Below, piece by piece: positions 19,465 through 35,264 of a stretch of DNA of 64,000 nt (its first letter is position 1; the number at the start of each line of letters is the position of its first letter). The stretch comes from Terrimesophilobacter mesophilus (lineage in GTDB: Bacteria; Actinomycetota; Actinomycetes; Actinomycetales; Microbacteriaceae). The notes below the pieces were generated by a model, which did no database searches, had not been told where the DNA came from, and was given only the letters and a program-made list of their open reading frames with translations. The stretch spans positions 1,178,001 to 1,242,000 of the forward strand of contig NZ_JACHBP010000001.1 of assembly GCF_014200375.1 (NCBI RefSeq), read 5' to 3'. The translations under genes and the position numbers were made by a program.

Positions 19465-20066
19465 GTCAGACTCCCTGATGCTCCCGCCCGGCTGGTTGCC
19501 GAGGTCGTGATGTCTGTCGGTGGATGCAGGCCGTCCAGGCCGTGAATGGAGAGAGACAGCCGCTCATTGAGCGCGCTGAAGATTCCCGTCCCCGAGACCG
19601 GCGTGACGCCGGTGGCAAGCAGTGTCCAGGTGGAGAGCTCCGCGGGCGTCGGTGCCGTGATCGGCAAGGCCGAGGACTTGAACCGAATCGATCCGCCGTC
19701 GGCATCCGTGTAGTACCACGCCGTGCAGATCCAGCTCAGGGTTGCTCCGGAACTCGCCCTTCTGGCGACGAGGAGCTGGTCGTTGCCCACCGGATTGGAC
19801 AGCCTGAAGTCCGAGGAGTTCCGGATGCCGGTCACCACGGACTTGGCCACGAGCTGGGCCGAGGTGGAAGTCTCGGTCGTGTTGACGACGGACCTTGCCG
19901 CCGTGACGGAGCTGAAGATCATGCCCCCGACGATCATGATGACGAGCGAGAGGAGCAGAGAGTAGACGAGCAGTTCGATGAGGGTGAAGCCGCGTTCGGA
20001 CGCCTGCGGCCTGCCCGAGCCGAGATGGGCCGCATCCGTACTGCGCTCGATCATGGAGTCGATCAT
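19455..20066 (-). CDS. Minor prepilin, PilW-like
   Basis: The 203-residue protein has a class III leader of about 27 residues ending ERG, followed by FTLIELLVYSLLLSLVIMIV: cleavage after Gly, Phe+1 and Glu+5 are all in place. The mature part of about 176 residues is a small globular pilin domain. Such proteins prime pilus assembly at the tip complex. The gene starts one base after the PilV-like gene stop. Confidence 0.82.
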   Translation of the reverse strand: MIDSMIERSTDAAHLGSGRPQASERGFTLIELLVYSLLLSLVIMIVGGMIFSSVTAARSVVNTTETSTSAQLVAKSVVTGIRNSSDFRLSNPVGNDQLLVARRASSGATLSWICTAWYYTDADGGSIRFKSSALPITAPTPAELSTWTLLATGVTPVSGTGIFSALNERLSLSIHGLDGLHPPTDITTSATSRAGASGSLTCF

Positions 20067-20067
20067 G

Positions 20068-20502
20068 TCACGACCCCGTGATGAAGAGGTAGGTCGTGGT
20101 CGACGTGACGGTGACGCCGGTGTCGTGCCGTGTCACGGTGACCGTGATCGGGACCGAGGCCGGGTTCTCCGGAGTGGCGGTGCACGAGCTCACCGTGGTG
20201 GCGACCGTGAGCACGACCCCTCTGGCGTCCGTGACGTTGACGGTCGCCGGAGTCAGTTCGCTGCACGTGGTCCAGGTTCGCACGTGCTCGAGCTCGTCGT
20301 TCGCGAGCTGGGTCGCCGTGGCCAGGGTGGCGTTCGACGCCGCCTGCTTGAGGCCCTGCACCAGGACGGGGACGAGGGCGGTGGCGAGAATCGCCAGGAG
20401 CATCATGGAGATCACGATCTCGATCAGCCCGACACCCGCCTCGTTGCGGGTCGGGTTCGACTCGGACGATCGAGCGGCGAGCCGCCTGCGATTGGTGTTC
20501 AC
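20068..20502 (-). CDS. Minor prepilin, PilV-like
   Basis: A prepilin-like protein of 144 residues with the processing region NEAGVGLIEIVISMMLLAILATAL: cleavage would follow Gly, with Glu+5 conserved in VGLIE. The first mature residue is Val instead of Phe. GTG at 20502 with GGGGGGAGGG directly upstream is preferred over a TTG 15 bases earlier that falls within that ribosome-binding run. It is first of the three minor-pilin genes. Confidence 0.8.
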   Translation of the reverse strand: MNTNRRRLAARSSESNPTRNEAGVGLIEIVISMMLLAILATALVPVLVQGLKQAASNATLATATQLANDELEHVRTWTTCSELTPATVNVTDARGVVLTVATTVSSCTATPENPASVPITVTVTRHDTGVTVTSTTTYLFITGS

Positions 20503-20581
20503 GTTCCCTCCCCCCAAGGTTTCGTGATGGAGTGTTCGCTACGACACCGTCGGGTGGTCGGTATCGGAGTTAACTGCTGAC

Positions 20582-20614
20582 GATGGGGCGCCACCCGCAT
20601 GGCAGCGCCCCATC
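20582..20614 (-). terminator. Hairpin after the major pilin gene
   Basis: A perfect 10-bp stem GATGGGGCGC (20582-20591) with GCGCCCCATC (20605-20614) follows the pilA stop by 14 bases. It probably ends or attenuates the abundant pilA message before the minor pilin genes. Confidence 0.65.
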
Positions 20615-20628
20615 ATCACTGGTTCTTC

Positions 20629-21087
20629 TTAGCAGCCACCGTCCTGGACGCCATCGGCGTCAGTGACGTGGAAGCTCGTTCCCGGGTCGCTCACCTTCGG
20701 CGCCTGGATGCAGAAGGCCGGCCAGGTAGCCGTAGTTCCGTACGTCAGTGTGGTTGCGCCACCGTTGTCGGTGAACTCGCTCTGGGTGAAGCCGTAGTTC
20801 GTTCCCGCCGCAGTGCCACCGAGCGTCGCCTTGTCGAGCGTCGGCGCGGTCGCGCTTGCCGGGTTGTCCGTGGCCCAGGCGATGACGGCGATCTTCGCGT
20901 TCGCGAGGTCGGTCTTCACCGCACTGTCCTTGGAGCTGTTCTGAACCCCGATGTAGATCGGGATCGCGATCGCGGCGAGAATGCCGATGATGATGACGAC
21001 GACGAGCAGCTCGATGAGGGTGAAGCCCTCTTCGCGCTTGATACCTTTGCGCCGGTCGTTCAGCGCCTTGTTAGCTTTGAGCAACAT
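20629..21087 (-). CDS. pilA: Type IV major pilin PilA
   Basis: The pilus subunit precursor of 152 residues: leader of 21 residues ending REEG, then the classical FTLIELLVVVIIIGILAAIAIPIYI with Glu+5. The mature protein of about 131 residues has two cysteines, C in AFCIQAP and the final GGC, placed like a C-terminal disulfide loop. The ATG at 21087 has AGGAAA nine bases upstream. Own hairpin downstream and a 190-base gap upstream suggest separate, high expression. Confidence 0.92.
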   Translation of the reverse strand: MLLKANKALNDRRKGIKREEGFTLIELLVVVIIIGILAAIAIPIYIGVQNSSKDSAVKTDLANAKIAVIAWATDNPASATAPTLDKATLGGTAAGTNYGFTQSEFTDNGGATTLTYGTTATWPAFCIQAPKVSDPGTSFHVTDADGVQDGGC

Positions 21088-21137
21088 TTTTTCATTTCCT
21101 GTCTTGTTTAAGGAACATGGACAGGGCCCCCAAATGA

Positions 21138-21227
21138 CCCCCACCACTCATGCTGGCCCCGGTTCCCGCCGCATGTAATCCCACAAAGGGGGGACATCCG
21201 GCATTTCCACACCCCCAGTGGTGGGGG
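21138..21227 (-). promoter_or_regulatory. Inverted repeats between pilC and pilA
   Basis: An 11-bp perfect repeat CCCCCACCACT (21138-21148) pairs with AGTGGTGGGGG (21217-21227); the latter also forms a local CCCCC/GGGGG hairpin at 21212-21227. The structure lies 54 bases past the pilC stop and 50 bases before the pilA start, so it could attenuate pilC read-through or lie in the pilA leader. Confidence 0.5.
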
Positions 21228-21280
21228 CAACGAGGCCCGGTATTCAGTTGTATTCTCGGGAACCGCCCCGCTCGACGGCG

Positions 21281-22513
21281 TTATTTGTTGAGCAGGGTGA
21301 AGATGTTGAAGATCGGCAGGTAGAGCGCCACGATCATGCCACCGACGACGACGCCGAGGAACGCGATCATGAGCGGCTCGATGCTCGCCGTGAGCGACTC
21401 CGTCGCCGACTGCACCTCTTCGTCGTAGAAGTCGGCGACTTTCGCGAGCATCTGCTCGAGGGCGCCGGCATCCTCACCGACCGAGATCATCTGCGTGACC
21501 ATGGGCGGGAACACCTTCTCCTGGCTGAGCGGCTCCGCCACGGTCTTGCCCTGGCGCACAGACTCCGCGACCTTGCGCAGGGCCTCCTCCATGACCCAGT
21601 TCCCCGACGTCTCGCCCACGATGTTGAGCACCTGCAGGATCGGGACGCCGGCCGCCATCATGGCCGAGAAGTTGCGACTGAAGCGCGCGATCGCGATCTT
21701 CTTGAACAGGTTGCCGAAGACCGGAAGCTTCAGCTTGATCGGATCGACGACCTTGCGCACCGCGATGGTGTTCTTGTTCTTCTGCCACCAGACCGAGAAC
21801 ACGAGAATGGCGACGATGAGCAGCGGCAGGAACCACCACATGATGCTCGACAGCCAGACGAGAATCTGCGTGGGGAGCGGAAGCTGACCGCCGAACCCCT
21901 CGAACAGGTTCTTGAACACCGGCACGATGAACACGAGCATCGCGATCACCGCGAGGATCGCCATGAAGAACACGATCACCGGGTAGGTCATGGCCGACTT
22001 GATCGTGCCGCGCAGCTTGACCTCGGACTCGAAGTTCTTCGCCACCGAGAGCAGCGCGTTGTCGAGGAACCCGCCGGTCTCACCCGCGCGGATGAGGCTG
22101 ATCATGATCGGCGGGAACACCCGGCTGTGGCGTGCGGTCGCATCGGAGAGAGACGAACCCGACTCGACCTCGCGGGTGATCGAGGTCAGGATCTTCTTGA
22201 GTTCCTTGTTCTCCGTCTGATCGGTGATGATCGTGAGCGTACGCAGGAGCGAGAGACCCGAGGTGATCATGGTCGCCATCTGACGGCTCATGACGGCGAG
22301 ATCCTTGAGCTTGACCTTCGCGCCGAAGGACCCCAGGTTGATCTCCATCTGGAGACCGCTTCCTCCCGAGGCCTCCTGGATCGACAGTGGTGAGATGCCC
22401 ATGGTGCGCAGGCGGTTCGCCACCGCGCCCTCGGTCGCGGCATCGATGCGGCCCTTCACCATCTTGCCCTCGGTGTCGCGGCCCTTATAGGCGAAGGTGG
22501 CTACGGAGGCCAT
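21281..22513 (-). CDS. pilC: Type IV pilus platform protein PilC
   Basis: PilC is the membrane platform on which PilB and PilT act. The 410-residue product has the two tandem GspF/T2SF domains (about residues 75-195 and 275-395) with membrane helices near 175-195, 220-245 and 380-402. Typical stretches are MSRQMATMITSGLSLLRTL and FSRNFSAMMAAGVPILQVL. It starts one base after pilT ends. Confidence 0.95.
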   Translation of the reverse strand: MASVATFAYKGRDTEGKMVKGRIDAATEGAVANRLRTMGISPLSIQEASGGSGLQMEINLGSFGAKVKLKDLAVMSRQMATMITSGLSLLRTLTIITDQTENKELKKILTSITREVESGSSLSDATARHSRVFPPIMISLIRAGETGGFLDNALLSVAKNFESEVKLRGTIKSAMTYPVIVFFMAILAVIAMLVFIVPVFKNLFEGFGGQLPLPTQILVWLSSIMWWFLPLLIVAILVFSVWWQKNKNTIAVRKVVDPIKLKLPVFGNLFKKIAIARFSRNFSAMMAAGVPILQVLNIVGETSGNWVMEEALRKVAESVRQGKTVAEPLSQEKVFPPMVTQMISVGEDAGALEQMLAKVADFYDEEVQSATESLTASIEPLMIAFLGVVVGGMIVALYLPIFNIFTLLNK

Positions 22514-22514
22514 G

Positions 22515-24200
22515 TCAGTTGGCCTTCCGCGCGAATCCGTCGCCGAAGTTGGACGCCGCCGAGGCCATCTGCTGCGCGATGTCCCCGCCGCCAGGGTCAG
22601 CGCGGTGGATGAGCGCCTTCAGCCCTTCGATGTCGTGCGCCTTCTCGATCGCGGCGGCGTGCGTGATCTTTCCCTTGTCGACGAGCTCGGCGAGGTGCTG
22701 GTCCATCGTGAACATGCCCAGTTCGCGACCGGCTTGCAGTGCGGTCTGGATCTGGTACGTCTTGCCCTCGCGGATGAGGTTCGCGATGGCCGGAGTGATG
22801 ACCATGACCTCGGTGGCGACGACGCGTCCCTTGCCGCTCGCGACCTTGACCAGGGTCTGGCAGACGACACCCTGGAGCGTCGCGGCGAGCTGCGCACGCA
22901 CCTGCTCCTGGGCGTGAGGTGGGAACACGTCGATGACGCGGTCGATCGTCTGCGCGGCATCCTGCGTGTGCAGCGTCGCGAAGACGAGGTGCCCGGTCTC
23001 CGCCGCCGTGAGCGCGACGGAAATCGTCTCGAGGTCTCGAAGCTCACCGATGAGGATGACGTCGGGGTCCTGGCGCAGAACGTGCTTGAGCGCCTGGGCG
23101 AAGCTGTGGGTGTCACTGCCCACCTCGCGCTGGTTGATGAGCGAACGCTTGTTGCCGTGCATGAACTCGATCGGGTCCTCGACCGTCACGATGTGGTCCG
23201 TGCGGGTGCGGTTCACCAGGTCGATGAGCGCGGCGAGCGTCGTCGACTTACCAGAACCGGTAGGGCCGGTCACGAGCACGAGGCCGCGAGCGAGCTCGGC
23301 GAACCGCGCCACCGTATCCGGAACACCCAACTGCTCCAGCGGCTTGATCTCCGTCGGGATGAGACGGAACGCCCCGCCGACGGAATCCCGCTGCTGGTAG
23401 AAGTTGACCCGGAACCGAGCGTTCTCCGATACCGCGAACGCGAAGTCGAGTTCCAGCTCCTGCTCGAACGTCTCCCTCTGGGCCTTGGTCAGGATGCTGT
23501 GGAGCGCATCGGTCACGCGCTCGCGACCCCATACGTCCGCCCCCTCGACCGGGGTCAGCGAACCATCGACGCGGAGCATGGGTGGCGCGTTGGATGTGAC
23601 GTGAAGGTCGGATGCCGTGAGCCGGACGACCTCCTGAAGTGCCGCGATGAGGTCCGGGTCGGCACCGGGGTGCGGACTGAAGCCGGTCTCGACGCGCCCA
23701 AGAGGATCGATGTCCTCGAGCAGCGTGTCCATGACCGGAGGAGCCAGGGCCGAAACGGATGCGGGTACCGGTGCCGCGGGCGGCGCGGACTGGGCGGCGG
23801 GTGCCGGCACAGCGGCCTGGCCTGCGGGTACCGGCACAGGGGCCTGGCCCGCCGGCGGCTGCTGCTGCGCCATGACTGGCGCGGCAGGCGGAACGACCGG
23901 CGGAGCCAAGGTGACGGGAAGTGCTGCGGACTGCGGTACGACCTGCGGCGGAGCCATGGGAGGCAACGGCGCCGACACCGGTGGAGGCATGATCGGCGGA
24001 CCCGCCTGCTGCGGTGCCGCCGGCTGAACCACCTGCGGGCTCGGCATACCCGGCATCGCCGGAGGCGGCGCCGTCTGGTACGGACTCGGCGCAACCGGTG
24101 GAGTGACGGCGGGCACGGAGTTCGGCTGCGCCGCGTGGGTGCGCGGGCGCAGCCCGTCGTTATCGTCGTAAACCGGAATCTCGTGAATCTGCTTGCTCAT
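22515..24200 (-). CDS. pilT: Pilus retraction ATPase PilT with long Pro/Ala-rich N-terminus
   Basis: PilT is the hexameric motor that depolymerises pili and powers twitching. The last 350 residues form a full PilT core: Walker A GPTGSGKSTT, Asp box, Walker B VILIGELRDLET, and the His box GHLVFATLHTQDAAQTIDRV. In front are about 190 extra residues rich in Pro, Ala, Gln and Val, which ordinary PilT (about 340-370 residues) lacks. The tail is likely a disordered docking region. TAGGGGGG precedes the ATG. Confidence 0.93.
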   Translation of the reverse strand: MSKQIHEIPVYDDNDGLRPRTHAAQPNSVPAVTPPVAPSPYQTAPPPAMPGMPSPQVVQPAAPQQAGPPIMPPPVSAPLPPMAPPQVVPQSAALPVTLAPPVVPPAAPVMAQQQPPAGQAPVPVPAGQAAVPAPAAQSAPPAAPVPASVSALAPPVMDTLLEDIDPLGRVETGFSPHPGADPDLIAALQEVVRLTASDLHVTSNAPPMLRVDGSLTPVEGADVWGRERVTDALHSILTKAQRETFEQELELDFAFAVSENARFRVNFYQQRDSVGGAFRLIPTEIKPLEQLGVPDTVARFAELARGLVLVTGPTGSGKSTTLAALIDLVNRTRTDHIVTVEDPIEFMHGNKRSLINQREVGSDTHSFAQALKHVLRQDPDVILIGELRDLETISVALTAAETGHLVFATLHTQDAAQTIDRVIDVFPPHAQEQVRAQLAATLQGVVCQTLVKVASGKGRVVATEVMVITPAIANLIREGKTYQIQTALQAGRELGMFTMDQHLAELVDKGKITHAAAIEKAHDIEGLKALIHRADPGGGDIAQQMASAASNFGDGFARKAN

Positions 24201-24234
24201 CAGGTACCCCCCTAAGGTCCTTTTACGCCCGAAC

Positions 24235-25905
24235 TCAGGCGACGACTCTCAAAATCTCTTCGACCGAGGTGAGACCCATCTGGGCCTTCATCCAGCCATC
24301 CATCCGCAGCGGGATCATCCCCTGCGACCGCGCGGTGCGTGCAATGTCGGCGGCGGAGGCGCGGTCGACGGCGAGACGTTCGATCTCCTCCGTCACCAGC
24401 ATGACCTCGTGCACGGCGATGCGGCCACGATAACCGGTCCCGGAGCACGTCTGGCATCCGACCGGACGGAACAGCGTGGGAAGCGGCTGGGTCGGCTCGA
24501 ACCCAACCCGCAGGTTCACCAACTCGTTCGGATTCGGCTGGTAGGCCTCCTTGCACCTGTCGCACAGGCGGCGCGCAAGACGCTGGGCCACGACGCAGTC
24601 GAGTGCGGAGCCGACGAGGAACGGTTCGATCTCCATCTCCGTGAGCCTCGTCACGGCGCTCGGGGCGTCGTTGGTGTGCAGCGTGGAGAGCACGAGGTGG
24701 CCGGTGAGGGCTGCCTCGATGGCGATCTGGGCGGTCTCGTGGTCGCGGATCTCACCGAGGAGCACGACATCCGGGTCGGAACGCAGGATGCTGCGCAGCG
24801 CGCTCGCGAACGTCAGCCCCGCCTTCGGGTTCACCTGCACCTGGTTGATGCCGGGCATCCGGTACTCCACCGGGTCCTCGACGGTGATGACGTTGATCTC
24901 CGGACGAGCCACCGCATGCAGCGTCGTGTACAGGGTCGTCGACTTACCGGAACCGGTCGGGCCGGTCACCAGGATCATGCCGTACGGCTTCGTGAACGAT
25001 GACCGGTAGGCCGTCATGTTCTCGTCGAGCATCGCCAGGTCGTTGAGCGACATCGTCGACTCTGCGTTGTCGAGAATACGCATGACGACCTTCTCACCCC
25101 ACACGGTCGGCAGGGTTGCGACGCGGAGGTCGATCTTGCGGCCGCCATGGCTGACCGACATGCGGCCGTCCTGCGGCTTGCGGCGCTCCGCGATGTCGAT
25201 GTCGCTCATGATCTTCAGACGGGAGATGACACCGTTCTGGATGGACTTCGGAGCCTGCTGCATCTCATGCAGCACGCCGTCGATGCGGTAGCGGACGTTC
25301 AGTTGGCGCTCGGCGGGTTCGATGTGGATGTCGGACGCACGGTCCTGGATGGCCTGGCTGATGAGCAGGTTCACGAAGCGCACGATCGGCGCGTCGTCCT
25401 GCTGGGCCTCCTGTTGGCCGGCGAGCGCAAGATCAGTGCCGGCGCTCTCCTCCTCGAGCTCGGTCGTCAGATCGCTGAGCTCACCGTCGGCACGATGGAA
25501 ACGGTCGATCGCACTGATCAGGTCGTTGCGTTCCGCGACGACAAGATGGATCTGAAGCCGAGTCGCCGCGCGCACGTCATCAATGGCGAAGACATTCCCG
25601 GGGTCTACCATGGCGAGAGTTAGGGAGTCCTCACTCATGGCGATCGGCAACACTTCGTGACGACGGCACAGCGAAGCTGCGACGAGAGATACTGCAGTGC
25701 GATCGACCGGGTATTCCAGCAGCTCCACGAAAGGCAGGCCCGCCTGGGCCGCACGCGCGGAAGCCACCTGGGCTTCAGTGAGCACACCCTGTTCGACGAG
25801 GGCGCGAACGGAAAGTTCTTCCTCGCCCCAACCGCCAGGAATGCTGTCGAGACTCTCAATCGGCATAACGCCACGAAGAATCAGAATCTCAGTCAACGAA
25901 GCCAC
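24235..25905 (-). CDS. pilB: Pilus extension ATPase PilB
   Basis: PilB powers pilus polymerisation. The 556-residue protein has the N-terminal MshEN/T2SSE-N domain (about residues 1-150), Walker A GPTGSGKSTTLYTTL, Walker B VVLLGEIRDHETA, the His box LSTLHTNDAPSAVTRL and the four-cysteine zinc site (CDRC and CQTC flanking about 35 residues). GTG at 25905 with GGGGAGA upstream is the start. It is the first gene of the pilus locus, 295 bases after rpoC. Confidence 0.94.
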   Translation of the reverse strand: MASLTEILILRGVMPIESLDSIPGGWGEEELSVRALVEQGVLTEAQVASARAAQAGLPFVELLEYPVDRTAVSLVAASLCRRHEVLPIAMSEDSLTLAMVDPGNVFAIDDVRAATRLQIHLVVAERNDLISAIDRFHRADGELSDLTTELEEESAGTDLALAGQQEAQQDDAPIVRFVNLLISQAIQDRASDIHIEPAERQLNVRYRIDGVLHEMQQAPKSIQNGVISRLKIMSDIDIAERRKPQDGRMSVSHGGRKIDLRVATLPTVWGEKVVMRILDNAESTMSLNDLAMLDENMTAYRSSFTKPYGMILVTGPTGSGKSTTLYTTLHAVARPEINVITVEDPVEYRMPGINQVQVNPKAGLTFASALRSILRSDPDVVLLGEIRDHETAQIAIEAALTGHLVLSTLHTNDAPSAVTRLTEMEIEPFLVGSALDCVVAQRLARRLCDRCKEAYQPNPNELVNLRVGFEPTQPLPTLFRPVGCQTCSGTGYRGRIAVHEVMLVTEEIERLAVDRASAADIARTARSQGMIPLRMDGWMKAQMGLTSVEEILRVVA

Positions 25906-26078
25906 GGAACTCTCCCCTAAAATTGTTCCCCCGAAGACGAGGACCTCGCATCGGGTGGTGCGAAGATACCTCGTCGAATAGCAAATCTAACTCGACCGTG
26001 TCGTTGCACGCCATACCCGCTATCGGGGGGTATACGCGGCTGCGCAGCATTGCGGGTGTCAATTCGTGGTGTCGCGTC

Positions 26079-26186
26079 GCGGATGGGATAGTCGATCCTC
26101 CGCTCAAACAGTGAAGGCCTGGTCCAACCCTTTCCGGGTCAGGCCAGGCCTTCACAACTCGCTCGCAGATCGACTATCCCATCCGC
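26079..26186 (-). terminator. Nested hairpin terminator of rpoBC
   Basis: A perfect 19-bp inverted repeat (26079-26097 with 26168-26186) encloses a second perfect 12-bp stem GTGAAGGCCTGG (26111-26122 with 26144-26155). The structure begins 14 bases past the rpoC stop and lies before the pilB start, separating the polymerase operon from the pilus locus. Positions 25906-26078 hold no gene and presumably the pilB promoter, which I could not place with confidence. Confidence 0.75.
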
Positions 26187-26200
26187 GCCACTCCAGTGAT

Positions 26201-30079
<3,879 letters not shown>

Positions 30080-30125
30080 TGTTTCTCCTAATGCCTAATT
30101 CGTTGAGAAGTTGATGGGCCGCGGG

Positions 30126-33632
<3,507 letters not shown>

Positions 33633-33808
33633 GGAAATAACCTCCGGTGGCCTTCATGGGCCGGTTACAGTCGGTGATGTGTGGGCTTCACGACTCGCCA
33701 GATCCCATTGGCCGGAGCCCATGGGAATATGCCGCTGGGCTGAACTGTCCGGGCATGCGCGGCCGACCGCAATATGAAGGCAGAGATTATCTGGGAGCGC
33801 AAGGAACA

Positions 33809-33837
33809 ACTATAGGCCGGATTTTCCGGCGTGTCCA
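33809..33837 (-). promoter_or_regulatory. rpoBC promoter with palindromic spacer
   Basis: On the minus strand, TGGACA (33837-33832) and TATAGT (33814-33809) are 17 bases apart, a near-consensus sigma-A promoter. The spacer carries a 5-bp inverted repeat GCCGG-N5-CCGGC (33816-33830). The predicted transcript would have a leader of about 170 bases before rpoB. Confidence 0.7.
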
Positions 33838-33867
33838 GTTAAATCTTGACCGGCTCTGAAATCTGCG

Positions 33868-34884
33868 CTATAAGGCGCCCTTGTTCTTGTATGCCATGGC
33901 GGCGAGGGCCTCCCAGATGAGTCCGTGCGCGTTGTTGATCGTGATGTCGGCGTGGTCGTAGGCGGGGGCGACCTCCATGACATCCATCGCCACGACGTTC
34001 GTGTCGAGCACGATCTGACGCACGATGCGCAGCAGGTCGATGGGCGCGAAGCCGCCGGGCGCCGGCGTGCCGGTCGCGGGTGCGAAGCCGGGGTCGAGGA
34101 CATCGATGTCGATCGAGAGGTAGATCGCGTCGGTTCCGTCGAGCGCCTCGGCGATGACATCCTTCATGACGTCCTTCGCTCCGCGCTCCCAGACCTCCTG
34201 CATGGGGTGGTGCCGCAGGCCGTTGTCGCGCATCCACTTCTGGTCCTCTTCGCCCGGCCAGTACCCGCGCAGGCCGACCTGGATGAAGTTGTGCCCGGGG
34301 ATCGCGCCGGACTCGATGAGCCGGCGCATGGGAGAGCCGTGGCTCGCCAGGTTTCCGTCGATGTGCTCAGCGGTGTCGGCGTGTGCATCGAAGTGGATCA
34401 TGCCCACGTTGCCGAACCCGTGATGCTCCGCGACGGCGGTGGCTGCGGGCCAGGTGATCGAATGGTCGCCGCCGAGAATGATGGGGATGATGCCGCGACT
34501 GGCGATCTCCCCGACCCGCTGGTGGATGGCCTCCTTCGACGGCTCCCACATGCCGTGGCTCATGATGGCGTCGCCGTAGTCGATGACCTCGAGGTGGTCG
34601 AACATCTCGACCTGCAGGTCGAGGTGGTAGGTGCCGGGGTCGTAGGCGTTCGCGCGCATGGCCCTCGGTCCGAAACGGGCACCGGGCCGGTTCGTGGTGT
34701 TGTCGTCCCACGGCGCGCCGACGATCGCGACATCCGGTTGCCACTCATCGAGCTGCTCCGGCTCGGTGAGCAGCGGGCGCATGCCGAAGGTCGCCGGCCC
34801 CTGGAACGAGGACGCGTCGAGCTGGGTGCGCATCCCCGGCGGCAGGACGCGCTTCGGTTCGGGCTTCTGTGCTGCGAGGCTCAT
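33868..34884 (-). CDS. speB: Agmatinase / ureohydrolase family enzyme
   Basis: A cytosolic binuclear-manganese hydrolase that removes urea from agmatine or a related guanidino compound. The 338-residue protein shows all three metal motifs: GGDHSITWP, MIHFDAHADT and LSIDIDVLDPGFAPATGTP. The family also contains guanidinobutyrases, so the substrate is not settled; the spermidine-synthase-like neighbour at 35265 favours polyamine metabolism. Minus-strand TAGTGT lies 7 bases before the ATG, suggesting a leaderless message. Confidence 0.85.
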   Translation of the reverse strand: MSLAAQKPEPKRVLPPGMRTQLDASSFQGPATFGMRPLLTEPEQLDEWQPDVAIVGAPWDDNTTNRPGARFGPRAMRANAYDPGTYHLDLQVEMFDHLEVIDYGDAIMSHGMWEPSKEAIHQRVGEIASRGIIPIILGGDHSITWPAATAVAEHHGFGNVGMIHFDAHADTAEHIDGNLASHGSPMRRLIESGAIPGHNFIQVGLRGYWPGEEDQKWMRDNGLRHHPMQEVWERGAKDVMKDVIAEALDGTDAIYLSIDIDVLDPGFAPATGTPAPGGFAPIDLLRIVRQIVLDTNVVAMDVMEVAPAYDHADITINNAHGLIWEALAAMAYKNKGAL

Positions 34885-34917
34885 GGCCTCGACACTAGCG
34901 CCCTTCGCAGGCTTCGA

Positions 34918-35130
34918 TCACTCGCGATCAATGCCGAACTCCCGGCGCATGAGCAGTTGGACGTCGCGACCGATGCCGTCGATCTTGCCCCCGAGTTCAC
35001 CACGCAAGCCACTGACCTCGCTGCGCACGACCCGCACGAAGAGCGTCGAGACCGTTGTGAGCATGCCGAACATGAGGGCCGTGAAGACGCCGATCATCGT
35101 CCACACCTGCGGTTCGGTCAACGGGATCAC
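34918..35130 (-). CDS. Small membrane-anchored protein, unknown function
   Basis: A 70-residue protein with a single N-terminal membrane segment (about residues 12-32, MIGVFTALMFGMLTTVSTLFV) followed by an amphipathic charged helix (RSEVSGLRGELGGKIDGIGRD) that could form a coiled coil. Start GTG at 35130 with AGGAGA close by. I do not recognise it; similar small proteins are common in actinobacteria. It ends 33 bases before agmatinase. Confidence 0.6.
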   Translation of the reverse strand: MIPLTEPQVWTMIGVFTALMFGMLTTVSTLFVRVVRSEVSGLRGELGGKIDGIGRDVQLLMRREFGIDRE

Positions 35131-35264
35131 TCTCCTATTCTCGCCTTGCCTTCCCGAGAATGCCAGCGGTTGCCGGGGTACCCCTCACGCCGGCGGCAAC
35201 GGCGAGCAACTCCGGCATCCGGATCCTGCGAGGGAGAGGTCCCGCCGTGTGCGAAGGTGAAGGA

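Noticed and set aside
14697-25905. Type II secretion or competence system instead of type IV pili.
   Set aside because: Presence of PilT, PilM, PilN, PilO and a class III major pilin fits a pilus with a retraction motor.
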